Of a stretch of DNA of 64,000 bases, positions 1-24,496 are shown piece by piece. The translations under genes and the position numbers were made by a program. Positions within the stretch are counted from its first letter, which is position 1; each line of letters begins with the position of its first letter. The notes under the pieces were generated by a model. It searched no databases, was not told where the DNA came from, and saw only the letters and a program-made list of their open reading frames with translations. Origin of the DNA: Podarcis raffonei (lineage: Eukaryota > Chordata > Lepidosauria > Squamata > Lacertidae); contig NC_070613.1 in NCBI RefSeq assembly GCF_027172205.1, forward strand, positions 25,322,001-25,386,000. The letters are read 5' to 3'.

Positions 1-44
1 ATATGGTATTGAGAAATAAGATATGGACGGCATATTATTATTAT

Positions 45-440
45 TGGGGCGCAGGTAATGCTGTGGTCCAAACCACTGTACCTCTTAGGCTTGCCGATTG
101 GAAGGTCAGCGGTTCAAATCCCCACAACGGGGTGAGCTCCTGTTGCCCTGTCCCAGCTCCTGCCAACCTAGCAGTTCGAAAGCATACCAGTGCAAGTAGA
201 TAACCAGATACTGCTGCGGCAGTCGGAAGGTAAATGGCGTTTCCGAGTGCTCTGGTTTCCATCACGGTGTTCTGTTGCACCAGAAGCGGTTTAGTCCTGC
301 TGGCCACATGACCCGGAAAGCTGTCTGCTGACAAACACCGGCTCCCTCGGCCTGAAAGCGAGATGAGTGCCGCAACCCCATAGTCACCTTTGACTGGACT
401 TAACCGTCCAGGGCTCCTTTACCATTACCATTACCTTTTT
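45..440 (+). repeat. tRNA-derived SINE (Sauria-SINE-like), full length
   Basis: The tRNA-like head has a B box ggttcaaatcc (111-121). The conserved body is shared with five other copies in this window (ccagctcctgccaacctag, ggccacatgacccgg, gagatgagtgccgcaacccc), and the tail is cctttaccattacc. Possible target duplication of the ATT-rich flank. In an NMT2 intron. Confidence 0.85.
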
Positions 441-865
441 TATTATTATTCAAGCCATTCAAGGTGGTAGCCATCACTACTTCTCATAAATCAGTTTATC
501 TTACAGTATTAATATGCTTGTGTATTTTTATCCTGGTTGTAAATCACTTTAGGTCTTTTTTTTGTCATGAGAAGTCATATAAATTTAATAAGCCCAAACT
601 GAAGAGAGTTTTTGACATCTGTTTTTACATTTACTTTGTCTTTCCGTTTGACCTTTATTTGCTTTGGTCAGCGGCTGGAAAGCAGGAGGTTGGGAGGTGA
701 TAAAATGCTCCTGCACCCAGTTTTTGTATTGTAAACGCAGTGCTGCAATATTTGTATTGCAAACATCTCTTTAGAGCAAATGTAGATGCAAAGAAAAAGA
801 GCTGAAAATTTCAAAAATAGAAAGGCTTGGCAAGTTTGTTTAAAAGAAAGCAGAAACTGTGGAGT

Positions 866-1160
866 GAACTATCCCAGCTCCTGCCAACCTAGTAATTCGA
901 AAGCACACCAGTGCAAGTATATAAAGAGGTACCGCTGCAGTGGGAAGGTAAACAGCGTTTCTGTGCGCTTTGGTTTCCGTCATGTTGTTCCGTTGCACCA
1001 GAAGCAGTTTAGTCCTGCTGGCCACATGACCCAGAAAGCTGTCTGTGGACAAACACCAGCTCCCTCAGCCTGAAAGCAAGATGAGTGCCACAACCCCATA
1101 GTCGCCTTTGACTATCCAGGGGTCCTTTATCTTTACATTTATCCTTTACCTGTCACAGCA
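866..1160 (+). repeat. tRNA-derived SINE (Sauria-SINE-like), 5'-truncated
   Basis: Same body as the copy at 45-440, starting inside the element at cccagctcctgccaacctag and ending with cctttatctttac. The tRNA-like head is missing. Confidence 0.85.
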
Positions 1161-1352
1161 GCCAACCAAACATCCCCCAAGCCCACCTCGCCTGGTGCTC
1201 CAGGGCATTATCTGACCCTCCAGAGCAGCTTTCCATGGGGCTTCTGGGGGAAGAATACATTGGTCAAAACCACTCCCCCCACACACACTCTTTCTGTGAT
1301 ACTAGGAAAAGTCTTATCATAAATCTGGATCGAACCCAATGCATCTCTAGAG

Positions 1353-1494
1353 CAGGGGTGGCCAATGGAGTACCCCCACCCACCGATGTTGCTGGACCAC
1401 AGCTCCCATCATCTCTGACCATTGGCCATGACTGTGGAGCTGATAGGAGCTGAGGTCTGACTGCATCTGGAGGACACCCCACTGGCCATCTCTG
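1353..1494. mobile_element. hAT-type foldback MITE
   Basis: Inverted ends (caggggtggccaatgg / ccactggccatctctg) around a palindromic core, flanked by the 8-bp near-duplication ctctagag/ctccagag. The 8-bp duplication and CAG-CTG ends fit the hAT superfamily. Confidence 0.75.
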
Positions 1495-2186
1495 CTCCAG
1501 AGTGTTCCAGACATTAGTGAAAGAGGAGAATAATTTCAAGACAGGCCAGACATTTCTGGATGGGGAACCTGCAGGCAGTGTTAGAAATTATCTATTCAAG
1601 AGCAAGTGCAATATATGGCATGAATTCATTCATATATAATAAAAGTTACCATGTGATAAAAGTAAAACTGTTAATTCCTGCAATATATTTGAGCTTTCAC
1701 ACAATCCTAAAAGCCATTTCCAGAAAGCTAAGGCAACATAGCATGAGTTTACTACTCATTTCCTGTTGTTTGATTCCAAGGAGTGGGGTGGGGGGTCCAT
1801 TTGTAGTCCCCTTGAACCTGGAAAATCACAGGAGAGAAGTGATGAAATTTGGAGCTCTATCCCGGCATATATTGTTGTTCCCTGTTGTTATCACGGGCAA
1901 AAAAAACACACACATGTGTGTGTAAAGGGTGGAGGGGTAGTGACATTGCCCAATGGCAGTTGTTGTTGTGTCACACCACACCTACTGGTGCGAGTGAAAT
2001 TCAGCATGATATATCGGTCAGGAAGCCACAGTTCCATAGCACAACAGGTAGTGTGCAGTGAGATCGGGACCTTAGAACACAGGACAGAAGTCCTAGCATT
2101 TTAATCAGGAAAACTAATGCAATATTCCCATCCGGATGCACCCTAATTGACTCTGCATATCTCTCTCTCTTTCTCTCTCCCTGCAG

Positions 2187-16157
<13,971 letters not shown>

Positions 16158-16408
16158 TGAGGAAGGACACTTGTATTTATAGTTCTCGGAAGTAATCATC
16201 TGGGCTGATGGAAGCTCTTGGATCGGCACCGTTCAAGAGGAGAGAAGCACAAAGGCTGGTGAACTTAAAAATAATCCTTTGAACCTTGGGGCCACGCGGA
16301 GGGGAAGTGAGGAAAACCATGCCTGACCAATCCTTCACACCTTCAGCTCAGCTCGGACCAGAGAGAGAAAAAGCTCATGAACCTTTTACTGTTTTGTCGA
16401 TGAAACGA

Positions 16409-16414
16409 AATAAA
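16409..16414 (+). promoter_or_regulatory. Candidate proximal NMT2 poly(A) signal
   Basis: Canonical AATAAA about 250 bases after the NMT2 stop codon, followed by a T-rich stretch (catttcttttaatttcc) that could serve as the downstream element. Confidence 0.5.
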
Positions 16415-16839
16415 AGCACATTTCTTTTAATTTCCAACGCTTAGCTCGCATCTTGATGGAAAAGGGTTCTCTCTTTTTCCCCCTTCCCTTCCCCTGCGTA
16501 AAAGACTGTTTTTTGTACAACCAACTCGATTGCAGTGGTGGAATAGAGTACAAATTCTTTACTGTTAATGTGACTGAACTGCTGCATTTCTATTTATTAA
16601 GTGGTGGTAGTGTACATTTATCAATGTAACAAAATGAAGGAGCCGATTTTGAGTGTTTCTGCTTATTTTCCATCACGTGGATGTCATCGTCGGAAGGAGG
16701 AAATCCTTGGGGAGTATTATGACTGTCTGTTAGGAAACATGGAGAACCTTGGATGTATTTTGTAACTGTGGAGTGGTACGGGAAATGCGCTGGTCTTGGA
16801 CTAGTGCATTTGTTTCTCCATAAGCAATGCTGCCAAATC

Positions 16840-16850
16840 AATAAAATAAA
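16840..16850 (+). promoter_or_regulatory. Overlapping double poly(A) signal in NMT2 3' UTR
   Basis: Two overlapping AATAAA hexamers (16840-16845 and 16845-16850), followed by an A-run and then T-rich sequence. A good candidate for the main short 3' end. Confidence 0.5.
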
Positions 16851-17799
16851 AAAAATTACAGATTTGTACTTCGATCTTCAGTAGATCACTGACTTGACTT
16901 CAAGAGTATTGCACTGTTTAGTGCGGGTGTTTATATGTTGCCTGAATTATATATTACTCTATTAATCTTGCAGCTATGAAAAAGGAAAACCTTTCGGGGT
17001 TTCTTTCGGTGGCAGAGTTATGAGCAGCCTGTACATAAAAAACTTAAGAATTTTAGTACTGTTATCAAGATGTTACGACTGAATGTGTTCAAGGCTTTTG
17101 CAAAATTGCACATATTCCTTTTGTCTACTTGTTGTTTTTTTTAAAAAAGGGGGGGTGGAATGTCCATTTTAAACAAAAAGTATGTTTGTGTAAATAAGTA
17201 AAATTTGCTTATAGTAGCAGTAGTATATCCTGGATTTTGGAACAAAGGATTTCTCTGTCCCTTGTGCTTATTATAAGCAAATGTTCAGAACCCTGCTAGT
17301 ACCTTTTTTGGTTGTTACCAGCCTTAACTAATATGCCATAATGTGTCTCTTTCTATTTCCCACCCACCCTTGTTCTTTAATTCTAATAATGGCAACCAGC
17401 CTAAAAAAAAAAAAAGCAAAGGCCATGCATAGACATTGCTTGCTTGAAACGAAGGTATTTCCCAAGCTAGACTCCCCCCAGATTGATTTCTCAGTGAGTT
17501 GGTATAGGTAGAACGGCTTTTGTAAATGAGTCCACGCTTCTCTAAGCTTTCAATTTAATGCACCATGATTCAATTAAAGGTGAAGATGTTCAGTAGTGAT
17601 CTGGATAAGTTTACATGACTGGTTAAATAAGTGTGGGGGGGGACACATTAAAATAGCACTGAATAGCTGAAATTAGTGTGGAAGTAGGAGTGAGGAAAGC
17701 CTCAGAACTACGCAAGACTTCATAAGATTAATAACCCTTCGTTTTTCTCCTTCACTAGACAACTAAGAGCAATCTTCCCAATTATTATCCAATAAATTG

Positions 17800-17905
17800 C
17801 TGGAGCCAAGCAGGTCTGGTCAGTGCTTGGATGAGTGACCACCAGGGAACCACCTAGGTTTCCATGGCAGAGGAAAGGCAGAATAGAAATGTAATAAAAT
17901 TACAA
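17800..17905 (+). repeat. 5S-rRNA-derived SINE fragment
   Basis: The stretch from 17802 (gagccaagcaggtctggtc ... gcttggatgagtgaccacc) lines up with the internal-promoter half of vertebrate 5S rRNA (GAAGCTAAGCAGGGTCGGGC ... CTTGGATGGGAGACCGCC). It then runs into a SINE-like body and an A-rich end (aaaggcagaatagaaatg). The 5' half of the 5S sequence is missing, so this is a truncated retroposed copy, not a 5S gene. It lies in the putative long NMT2 3' UTR. Confidence 0.75.
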
Positions 17906-18560
17906 CAAATTAAATATTTGTGCTGGAAAGGTAAGAAAGCAAAGCACAGTTGGTGTAGACATGTGGTGATTTCGCCTTTCCATAGCCCTTTAAGCACAAA
18001 CTACTGCAAGCACAAAGTTTTGCACCTGACTAAATAGGTAATAATTTAGCTACACATCCTATATCCAGTTCTTGCTGCTGCTGCTGCCTCCTTACTGTCC
18101 CTACAACTTGCCTGTTTTCAGTATTAATATATTAATAGCAGCTGATTGAAACAAGTTTCCTCTGAGCAGCCATTTTAAGTTGCACCCCCGTTTTAGCTGT
18201 TTAGGGGCATTTTTAGTTTTTAGATTCAATAGCATGCTGTTAAACTGAACGTGGCAAGGCTGTAACTTCTGTTTAGGAAATCTGCATTGTGGGATCTGCA
18301 AGATCAGTTGTGACCTGCATCCCAAAATCCAAATCTGAAGTGCTTTTCTTCTTGCAGATATTTGGGCTGATTGACATGCTAAAGAAAATACTCAACTCTT
18401 AAAGTCCAAATGCACCTGGGGTCAGTTCTGCATGCATTATTTGACCAAATGCAAGTGTTCAAAGGATAACATTGTGCTATCAAATTTGCAGATGTTTTGT
18501 GATTCCAGCATCTTAAAGAGATTACTAGCTATTGAATCTATCAGCACAGATGGATGTTTG

Positions 18561-18566
18561 AATAAA
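18561..18566 (+). promoter_or_regulatory. Candidate distal NMT2 poly(A) signal
   Basis: AATAAA on the + strand, followed by tattttgttttg. It lies 37 bases before the RPP38 candidate signal on the opposite strand. Confidence 0.35.
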
Positions 18567-18602
18567 CGTTATCACTTCCATACTATTTTGTTTTGAATTA
18601 CA

Positions 18603-18608
18603 TTTAAT
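18603..18608 (-). promoter_or_regulatory. Candidate RPP38 poly(A) signal
   Basis: ATTAAA on the - strand (TTTAAT on +), about 235 bases after the RPP38 stop. It is the commonest variant signal. A (CA)n tract lies between it and the stop codon. Confidence 0.4.
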
Positions 18609-18767
18609 CCAGAAAAAGGCTTTGTTCCAAGCACTTTTAGATTTTCTGAAATGACATGTGTCCAGTACCAAGCTATTAGCTTGAATATCTTCCAACAAAT
18701 ATGAATTTTGTAATGTTGGTATATATTCTTAACTGCAAGCCTAGTTAATGCTACATAGCTTTTACTA

Positions 18768-18768
18768 G

Positions 18769-18802
<34 letters not shown>
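18768..18802. repeat. (CA)n microsatellite in RPP38 3' UTR
   Basis: About 17 perfect CA dinucleotides on the + strand (TG in the RPP38 transcript), 40 bases downstream of the RPP38 stop codon. Confidence 0.95.
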
Positions 18803-18805
<3 letters not shown>

Positions 18806-18841
18806 CAAATAAGAAATGTGGGAACAAGCCAATATAATTGA

Positions 18842-19687
18842 TTACTTTGAAATGCGCTTTTTAGTTTTGGGAAGCTTCCTTCGCTTGTTTGGATTGGGTA
18901 CTATTTTTTTAACCTTGAGTGCTTGCAGGGCTGTAGCAGGAGAGGCAAGCTTGCTGCGATCTGCTCTTTTCCGCTTGTGGTTGGGAGAGCGCTCTTCCGG
19001 GTCTGACTCTGTGCCCTCACCCACCTGCAAGTTCGCCGGATGAGCATCTTCAGTGGCCAGCAAACGTTCTGTTCCGTGCTGAATCCAGGGCACATCCAAA
19101 TGTGGTATTCGCGGGATAATGGTTTTGGCTACCTCTGCAAAAGCATCCGTGTCCTTTTTAAATCCCAGGGCTAGGATGGACGTTAACCCGAGGACCGGTG
19201 CGAGGCTTTCACTGAGACGTGGGACCTGGCCGGCTGGAGTGGCCCGGCTTGCGCAGAGCAGAATAAGGTGAGACGTTAGCATAGCAGGTTTGGCAGACTT
19301 GCACACAAGCACCAGAAGCAACTCATTTTTTTCCAGCGCTCTTGTTACTTCATTGATCCCGATAGCGAGTTGGTTCCTGATTTGCAAGTTTGTCCACCCA
19401 TGTGCTTTAGCATCTCCAGAGCAATTCTCGTCTTGAAGTCTGCTGGTCTGGTCATCGCATTGTTCTTTCTCCTGCTTCTTTCCAGAAGAGGGTTTCTTCC
19501 TTCTCCGAGTCTCTACCTTTTCTAACCCAGTCTGTTTCATAACATCTCCTAAGGCTTCCAATATGTAGTGCATGTCTGCTCCATCCACAGGGCTCCACTG
19601 CAGAGTATACGGGTTGCTCAAAGATGTCTTTACAGTCATTTGCTTTGATTTACGGGCTGACGATCCCTTTGCTGCCTGAAGGGACAT
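18842..19687 (-). CDS. RPP38: Ribonuclease P/MRP protein subunit p38, single coding exon
   Basis: Protein subunit of nuclear RNase P (tRNA 5' maturation) and RNase MRP (pre-rRNA processing); nucleolar. The start is the ATG at 19685-19687 (MSLQAAKGSS), giving 281 aa against about 283 in human. The frame stays open further upstream, but a splice acceptor (cattcgcag, exon from 19721) lies just before it, so the extra 41 codons are intron and 5' UTR. Seen: VKTSLSNPY near the N-terminus; a charged linker 60-95; an L7Ae/L30e-type core about 100-185 with IGINEVTRALE (109-119), the kink-turn RNA-binding motif, and LLLVLVCKSAKPAM; and a basic C-tail VPNPNKRRKLPKTKKR, likely a nuclear/nucleolar signal. 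The single coding exon and convergence with NMT2 match the mammalian locus. No breaks. Confidence 0.96.
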   Translation of the reverse strand: MSLQAAKGSSARKSKQMTVKTSLSNPYTLQWSPVDGADMHYILEALGDVMKQTGLEKVETRRRKKPSSGKKQEKEQCDDQTSRLQDENCSGDAKAHGWTNLQIRNQLAIGINEVTRALEKNELLLVLVCKSAKPAMLTSHLILLCASRATPAGQVPRLSESLAPVLGLTSILALGFKKDTDAFAEVAKTIIPRIPHLDVPWIQHGTERLLATEDAHPANLQVGEGTESDPEERSPNHKRKRADRSKLASPATALQALKVKKIVPNPNKRRKLPKTKKRISK

Positions 19688-19721
19688 CTTTGATGCTCTT
19701 GGTATGGTTTGCCAACCTGAG
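19688..19721 (-). other. RPP38: RPP38 5' UTR portion of the coding exon with upstream splice acceptor
   Basis: Reading the - strand, tgctgctttttcattcgcag ends at 19722 and is a strong polypyrimidine-AG acceptor; exon sequence then runs 34 bases to the ATG. This implies an upstream noncoding exon, as in the mammalian gene. Confidence 0.65.
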
Positions 19722-19724
19722 CTG

Positions 19725-20440
19725 CGAATGAAAAAGCAGCAAAAAATTATGCAAACTAAACCAGAGATATACACAACATCTATAGGCATGCATCCCCCAT
19801 CCCAACACATTCTTGCTTCTTTAATATATATTTTTCTAACATATTTGGCACTGCTAGGTTCTTCTAGCCTTGAAAATGCAAATTAAACTGGTCATTTGCA
19901 CAAAGCATGGTTGCTTATATCCAGCGCTACATGCTTAGCCATACAAAAAGGGGAGTCTGCAAAAATTTGCAACCAGGATCTAAAAGTTGTAAGCGACAAA
20001 TGCGTTTCCATATTTTGGAAATAATAGTTGATATACTAGAACAATGAAAAGTCTAGGAGGAAAAGCTAGTATCGTTTAGAAGGACATTTAAATCCTAAAT
20101 TTTAAAAAGAGTTTTCCTAGAGAAATCTCAGAAATGTGTCTTTCCACTGGGCTCTCTGATCTGTGAATTCAGTTCGATTTCTGCATTTCATGAGATCTCT
20201 GCATATAGGCTACAATCTGCCAGGAGGGGGTTCCCTGGACTAGCCCCATTCAAATGAATGAAAACAACAAAACACTACCCTGGACTCTGCCAACGATGTG
20301 CACTATCTAGTCAAGTTCAATATTTAAGCTTCCCTTGTCTCTCTCAAGAAGACATGTCACAACCCATCTGTATATCTGACTCCTGTCTCAATGCATCAGT
20401 GCAACATCTCTCGGTGTTAAACCATGTCTGTTCTATCATC
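19725..20440. other. RPP38 upstream intron, no recognised element
   Basis: AT-rich sequence between the RPP38 acceptor and the repeat block starting near 20.45 kb. No exon, promoter or repeat family was recognised here. Confidence 0.5.
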
Positions 20441-20444
20441 AACT

Positions 20445-20600
20445 TTACTTATTTAAACCCTGCTTTTTTCTCCCCAGAAGCAGGACTTACAGCAGCTGAC
20501 AAAAATTAAAACAAACATAGGTAAAACAGGAGGCTAAAAACATATAAAGGATAATAGATAAAAAGTAACGAGAATACCAAAACAGTAGATTTAGGAAGGC
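20445..20600 (-). repeat. Degenerate LINE/SINE 3'-tail fragment
   Basis: ttatttaaaccctgctttttt with gcagctgacaaaaattaaaac is the tail type seen at 4243-4345, on the - strand. Confidence 0.4.
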
Positions 20601-20717
20601 TGCTTATTTGCTCAACATCTGTCGCTTGCACTTGAGATAGAGGCTGCAAGGCAAACTCTGGTTGCACGACTCCTACACTAAATAGGGGGCTGCACTAGTT
20701 CAAGGAGTGGACAGAAA

Positions 20718-20958
20718 AGGGGTCAGCAAAATTTTTCAGCAGGCGGTTGGTTCACTGTCCCTCACACCTTGTGGGAGGCTGGACTATATTTGGGGGGTGG
20801 GGAATGAACGAATTCCTATGCCCCACAAATAACCCAGAGGTGCATTTTAAATAAAAGGACACATGTAAAAACATGCTGATTCCCGGACCGTCCGCGGGCT
20901 GGATTTAGAAGGCGATTAGGCCGGATCCGGCCCCCAGGCCTTAGTTTGCCTACCCATG
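20718..20958 (-). mobile_element. hAT-type nonautonomous element, copy 2, - strand
   Basis: Starts ggggtcagcaaaatttttcagc and ends agtttgcctacccatg, the reverse of the copy at 8517-8791. No matching target duplication seen. Confidence 0.85.
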
Positions 20959-21389
20959 AATTAGTATCTACTGGGAGGTCGCTGGGTAATTTGCAATAGC
21001 TTATCAATAACTTCTGACTCCTAATTTTTCAGCAGCAGAAACATAATGGCTTTCCCCACAGAAAATATGTTGCTGAACTGCGGAAAGCTAACCAGGAGTG
21101 GACTTTTTTATGCAAAAAGATCTTCGTTCGGATTAGGAACGGAAAACAGAAGTCTAGACTCAGAATACGGTGCCGCGCACCCTGCTCTTTATTCCTTTCC
21201 CTGATAGGCAGATCTACCGACACTGAAATCTTGAGCACTAAATCACTTCCGAGGATCTAAAATTCAAGACTACTTCGGGTTGCACCTGAGATGAGCATCT
21301 TTGAAAGCTTCCTTTGCGTAAAAGGAAAAAAAGCACCTCTCCGCAAGTTAAACAAAAACGAAGCCCAACCTTCCCTGTTAAAGAGACGT

Positions 21390-21960
21390 GCTCAATCCCG
21401 GCCTGCTCTCTGCTCCGGCAGCTGGAAGCATTCGGAAACGTTGCTACCACCTCTGGCCGCTGCACGTGTAGACTTGGCCATAACCCGCCCCCGTCTCCAT
21501 CCCCACGTGGCAACAACCCACCAAAACAGCAGACGGCAGGACTCCTTCCGACCCTCGTGGGCGTCCGCTCTCAGGCTCCTCTCCGGCGGCCGAGCGCGCT
21601 GCGGCCCCGGCTTCCTTCCCGCGGCCTCCAAAACCTTCCAGAGTGCGCGGAGGGAAGCGGAAGAGCCCGGCTCGCCTGGCTCAGGACCGCCCTCCTTCCA
21701 GGCGGAGCTTGCGCCCGGAAAGCCAGGCACAAGGCGGGCGCGCAAGCCGCGGTTTGCCCCTGCGGCGGCCGCCAGAGGGCGCTGCGAGCACAGTCTTCGT
21801 GTAGGTTTCGTGCGAGCTGAAGCCCGACGGGAGCTTCGCTGTGCTCGACGGGGCTTTACTCCGAGGATAAGGTCACGCCTTTCTGCCGTACTAGTTCCTG
21901 GCTGAGCGTTCCCTTGGACTCCCCACAACCCAACACATAGGGGAAGGGGGCCCTGGCGCC
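21390..21960 (-). promoter_or_regulatory. GC-rich CpG island, probable RPP38 promoter
   Basis: About 550 bp very rich in CpG (clusters such as ggcggccgagcgcgctgcgg) in an otherwise AT-rich region, 1.7-2.2 kb upstream of RPP38 on its strand. Long open frames on both strands here reflect GC content; none resembles a known protein. No confident splice donor for the noncoding first exon was identified, so the strand assignment is inference. Confidence 0.6.
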
Positions 21961-21968
21961 CTCTAAGC

Positions 21969-22226
21969 CATGGGTAGGCAAACTAAGGCCCGGGGGCCGG
22001 ATCCGGCCCAATCGCCTTCTAAATCCGGCCCGCGGACGGTCAGGGAATCCGCTCGTTTTTACATGAGTAGAATGTGTGCTTTTATTTAAAATGCACCTCT
22101 GGGGTATTTGTGGGGCAGAGGAATTTGTTCATTCCCCCTCCCAAAAGAACCCAACGAAGTCCGGTACCCCACAAGGTCTGAGGGACAGTGGACCGGCCCT
22201 CTGCGGGAAAAACTTGCTGACCCCTG
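21969..22226 (+). mobile_element. hAT-type nonautonomous element, copy 3
   Basis: catgggtaggcaaacta ... cttgctgacccctg, flanked by ctctaagc (21961-21968) and ctgtaagc (22227-22234), 7 of 8 identical. Adjoins the RPP38 CpG island. Confidence 0.88.
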
Positions 22227-22286
22227 CTGTAAGCGTTGCTGGAGTCCAGCTTCCATCAGCCCCGGCAAGCATCGTCAGAGACGATG

Positions 22287-22430
22287 GGGCTGGAGTCATA
22301 GAAGAATTGTAGTTGGGACCCTGAGGGTCATCTAGTAGTCCAACCCTGCAGTGCAGGAATATGCAGCTGTCCCATACAGGGATTGAGCTTGTAACCGTGG
22401 TGTTATCAGCTCTATCCAAGTCCAGCGATA
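22287..22430 (-). repeat. tRNA-derived SINE with CR1-like tail, - strand
   Basis: The tail side tcatctagtagtccaaccctgc and tRNA side gggattgagcttgtaaccgtggtgttatcag together read, on the - strand, as a tRNA-headed SINE ending in a CR1 3' terminus. Confidence 0.6.
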
Positions 22431-22540
22431 TCTGGCCAGGCATGGAATGCCCACCAGTCCACAATATCAACCAAGAGACCTTCCCACCGTTTACCTCCAG
22501 CTGGCAGAGGTTCCTGTGCTACACAGAGAGAGAGAGTATA

Positions 22541-22767
22541 CAGTCATACCTCAGGTTGAAGTAGCTTCTGGTTGAGCGTTTTCAGGTTACGCTCCACGGC
22601 GACCTGGAAGTAACAGAACATGTTACTTCCGGGTTTTGCCGCTCGCGCATGCACACTCAAAATGACGTTATGCGTGGAAGCGGCAAATCGCAGGCGCGGG
22701 TTGCGTTCAATTCAGGTTGTGAATGGGGCTCCGGAAAGGATCCCATTCGCATCCAGAGGTACCACTG
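22541..22767. mobile_element. Tigger-like MITE
   Basis: cagtcatacctcaggttg ... cagaggtaccactg with TA on both sides. Inverted ends, no coding content. Confidence 0.8.
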
Positions 22768-23489
22768 TATATATAAATGCAGATCTGGGTAGTTCAACAG
22801 GTACAGCTTTCTCCTTTGGTAAGCAAATTGAAAATACTGTAGTGGAATACCTGCTTGCTATTCTGCTGTTAGAGACAAAGGACAGGAGTCCTACTGAAGG
22901 AGAGAAGTAACAGTTCTTAGATTTCTATTAAATAAAACCCAGCAGCGTACGATCTAAGAGGGCCACCAAGTCCTTATTCAAAAATAGGAAATGGGTCTTA
23001 TAACACTTTAAAGCATGGGCAGCTGCCCCCCCATCAAGTAAAACAATAGAAATACTCTGAACTAACTAACCGATCACATTGGTTCTTCCCCCTCTAACAA
23101 AAGTCCTGCCCCCCCCTAACAAAAATCCTGGTTACACCCATGCTTTAAAGGCTGACAGCTGTATGGTGGCATAAGTCCTATTTCATCTGCCAAATTACTG
23201 AATGAATAAAGTTGAATCAACTTTATTGTTTAAAGCCTATAAATACAACAAAAAGTCACTTTGAGATAGTCTGAACAGACGTGCACGCGCGCACACACAC
23301 ACACACACACACCAAAAACAAAACTGTTGCTCCCCCACGTAAACCACATATTACCCTCCTACAATAAACTTTAAAATACATTAAACATTGCTAACTTAAT
23401 GATTTAATGTGTGGCAAGACCAAGTGGGGGTGGGGAGAGAGCTCCTCTTCAAACCTGTACAATCTGTTAGCACAATGACACCCATTTAG

Positions 23490-23626
23490 CAGGTATAGGC
23501 AAACTCGGCCCTCCAAATGTTTTGGGACTACAACTCCCATCATCCCTGACCACTGGTCCTGTTAGCTAGGGATGATGGGAGTTGTAGTCCCAAAACATCT
23601 GGAGGGCCCGAGTTTGCCTATGCCTG
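23490..23626. mobile_element. hAT-type foldback MITE, nearly perfect palindrome
   Basis: 137 bp. About 60-bp inverted arms (caggtataggcaaactcgg ... ctcccatcatccctga), flanked by cccatttag at 23481-23489 and 23627-23635. Confidence 0.9.
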
Positions 23627-23639
23627 CCCATTTAGGATC

Positions 23640-24440
23640 AATGATGTAATGCAAGTGTGCATGATGCATCAGCTCTAATGCGCAGGAACGAACTAGCACT
23701 GCATGAAATAAACACTAGATGGCACTAAATGAGTGATAAGTACAATGGGATGCACATTGTGACCATTCTCGCTTCAGTGCATTCCAAGGGCATGGCAGAA
23801 ATTCAATGTACTGTATTTCTGTGCAAAACCTTTGTTGGCTGACATACAACATAGAAATAAACTGTAACATAATATTCAGAAGGAAGCAAAACATTCCAGT
23901 GATCAAAGTCTTTTCTTTCAGTTTACTTTGTTCCCATTTTAAACTGCAAATGCAAGAGGCCTGCTTTAAATTGCATTTGGGGGAGGGGAGGTTTGACACA
24001 TAGAAAGGCAAGGATTAGTGTCGGACTGCTGCAACAAGTTTGTTTATTTTTTTTAAAGTTTTGGCGTAAGCTGAAGTTTGAGACATTAAGCGGAGAGATC
24101 CCTTGCACATTGGAGGAGGACGGCTTCCTTGGAGTTGGGAGGTCACAGGGCTCTGGGAAAAAAATGAGGTAATTTGCATGAGGTGATGATGACATGCCTT
24201 TCTCCTCTCTGGTGTACAGAGCAAAGTTAAATTGCAACTTGAAATGCAGCAGGGGGAAGCAACCCTGCAGTGTTTTAAACTGCCAGTATGCGTATAGCCT
24301 AAATTTCCAATATGCATTTGAACCCCTCCTCAAAATACTGACAAGTTTCTGCTGGCAGCCAATGAGTCGCTGACTAACAATTCCATTCTGTTTTCTTGCC
24401 TCTCCTTGCTGTTAGATTTTGCCCACATTAACACCATACA
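23640..24440. other. RPP38-ACBD7 intergenic stretch, nothing recognised
   Basis: No exon or repeat family recognised. Flanked by a (CA)n tract at about 23283-23312 on the left and an L1 fragment on the right. Confidence 0.4.
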
Positions 24441-24444
24441 TATA

Positions 24445-24450
24445 AAGCAC

Positions 24451-24496
<46 letters not shown>

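Larger units (their letters stand above)
16158..18580 (+). other. NMT2: NMT2 3' untranslated region (extent inferred)
   Basis: About 2.4 kb without coding potential follows the NMT2 stop. Poly(A) signals AATAAA occur at 16409-16414, as an overlapping pair at 16840-16850, and at 18561-18566, so short (about 0.3-0.7 kb) and long (about 2.4 kb) 3' ends are both possible. The long form would include a 5S-rRNA-derived SINE at 17800-17905. Which ends are used cannot be read from sequence. Confidence 0.6.

Noticed and set aside
17800-17860. Possible 5S rRNA gene
   Set aside because: Only the 3' half of 5S is present and diverged, joined to a SINE body.
19688-19810. 41 extra codons upstream of the RPP38 ATG, with a hydrophobic run that looks like a membrane segment
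   Set aside because: A strong splice acceptor at 19722 lies inside this stretch, and known RPP38 proteins start at the later Met. It is intron and 5' UTR.
21291-21928. Open frames of 168-204 codons
   Set aside because: Same reason: GC-rich island upstream of RPP38, no recognisable domain.
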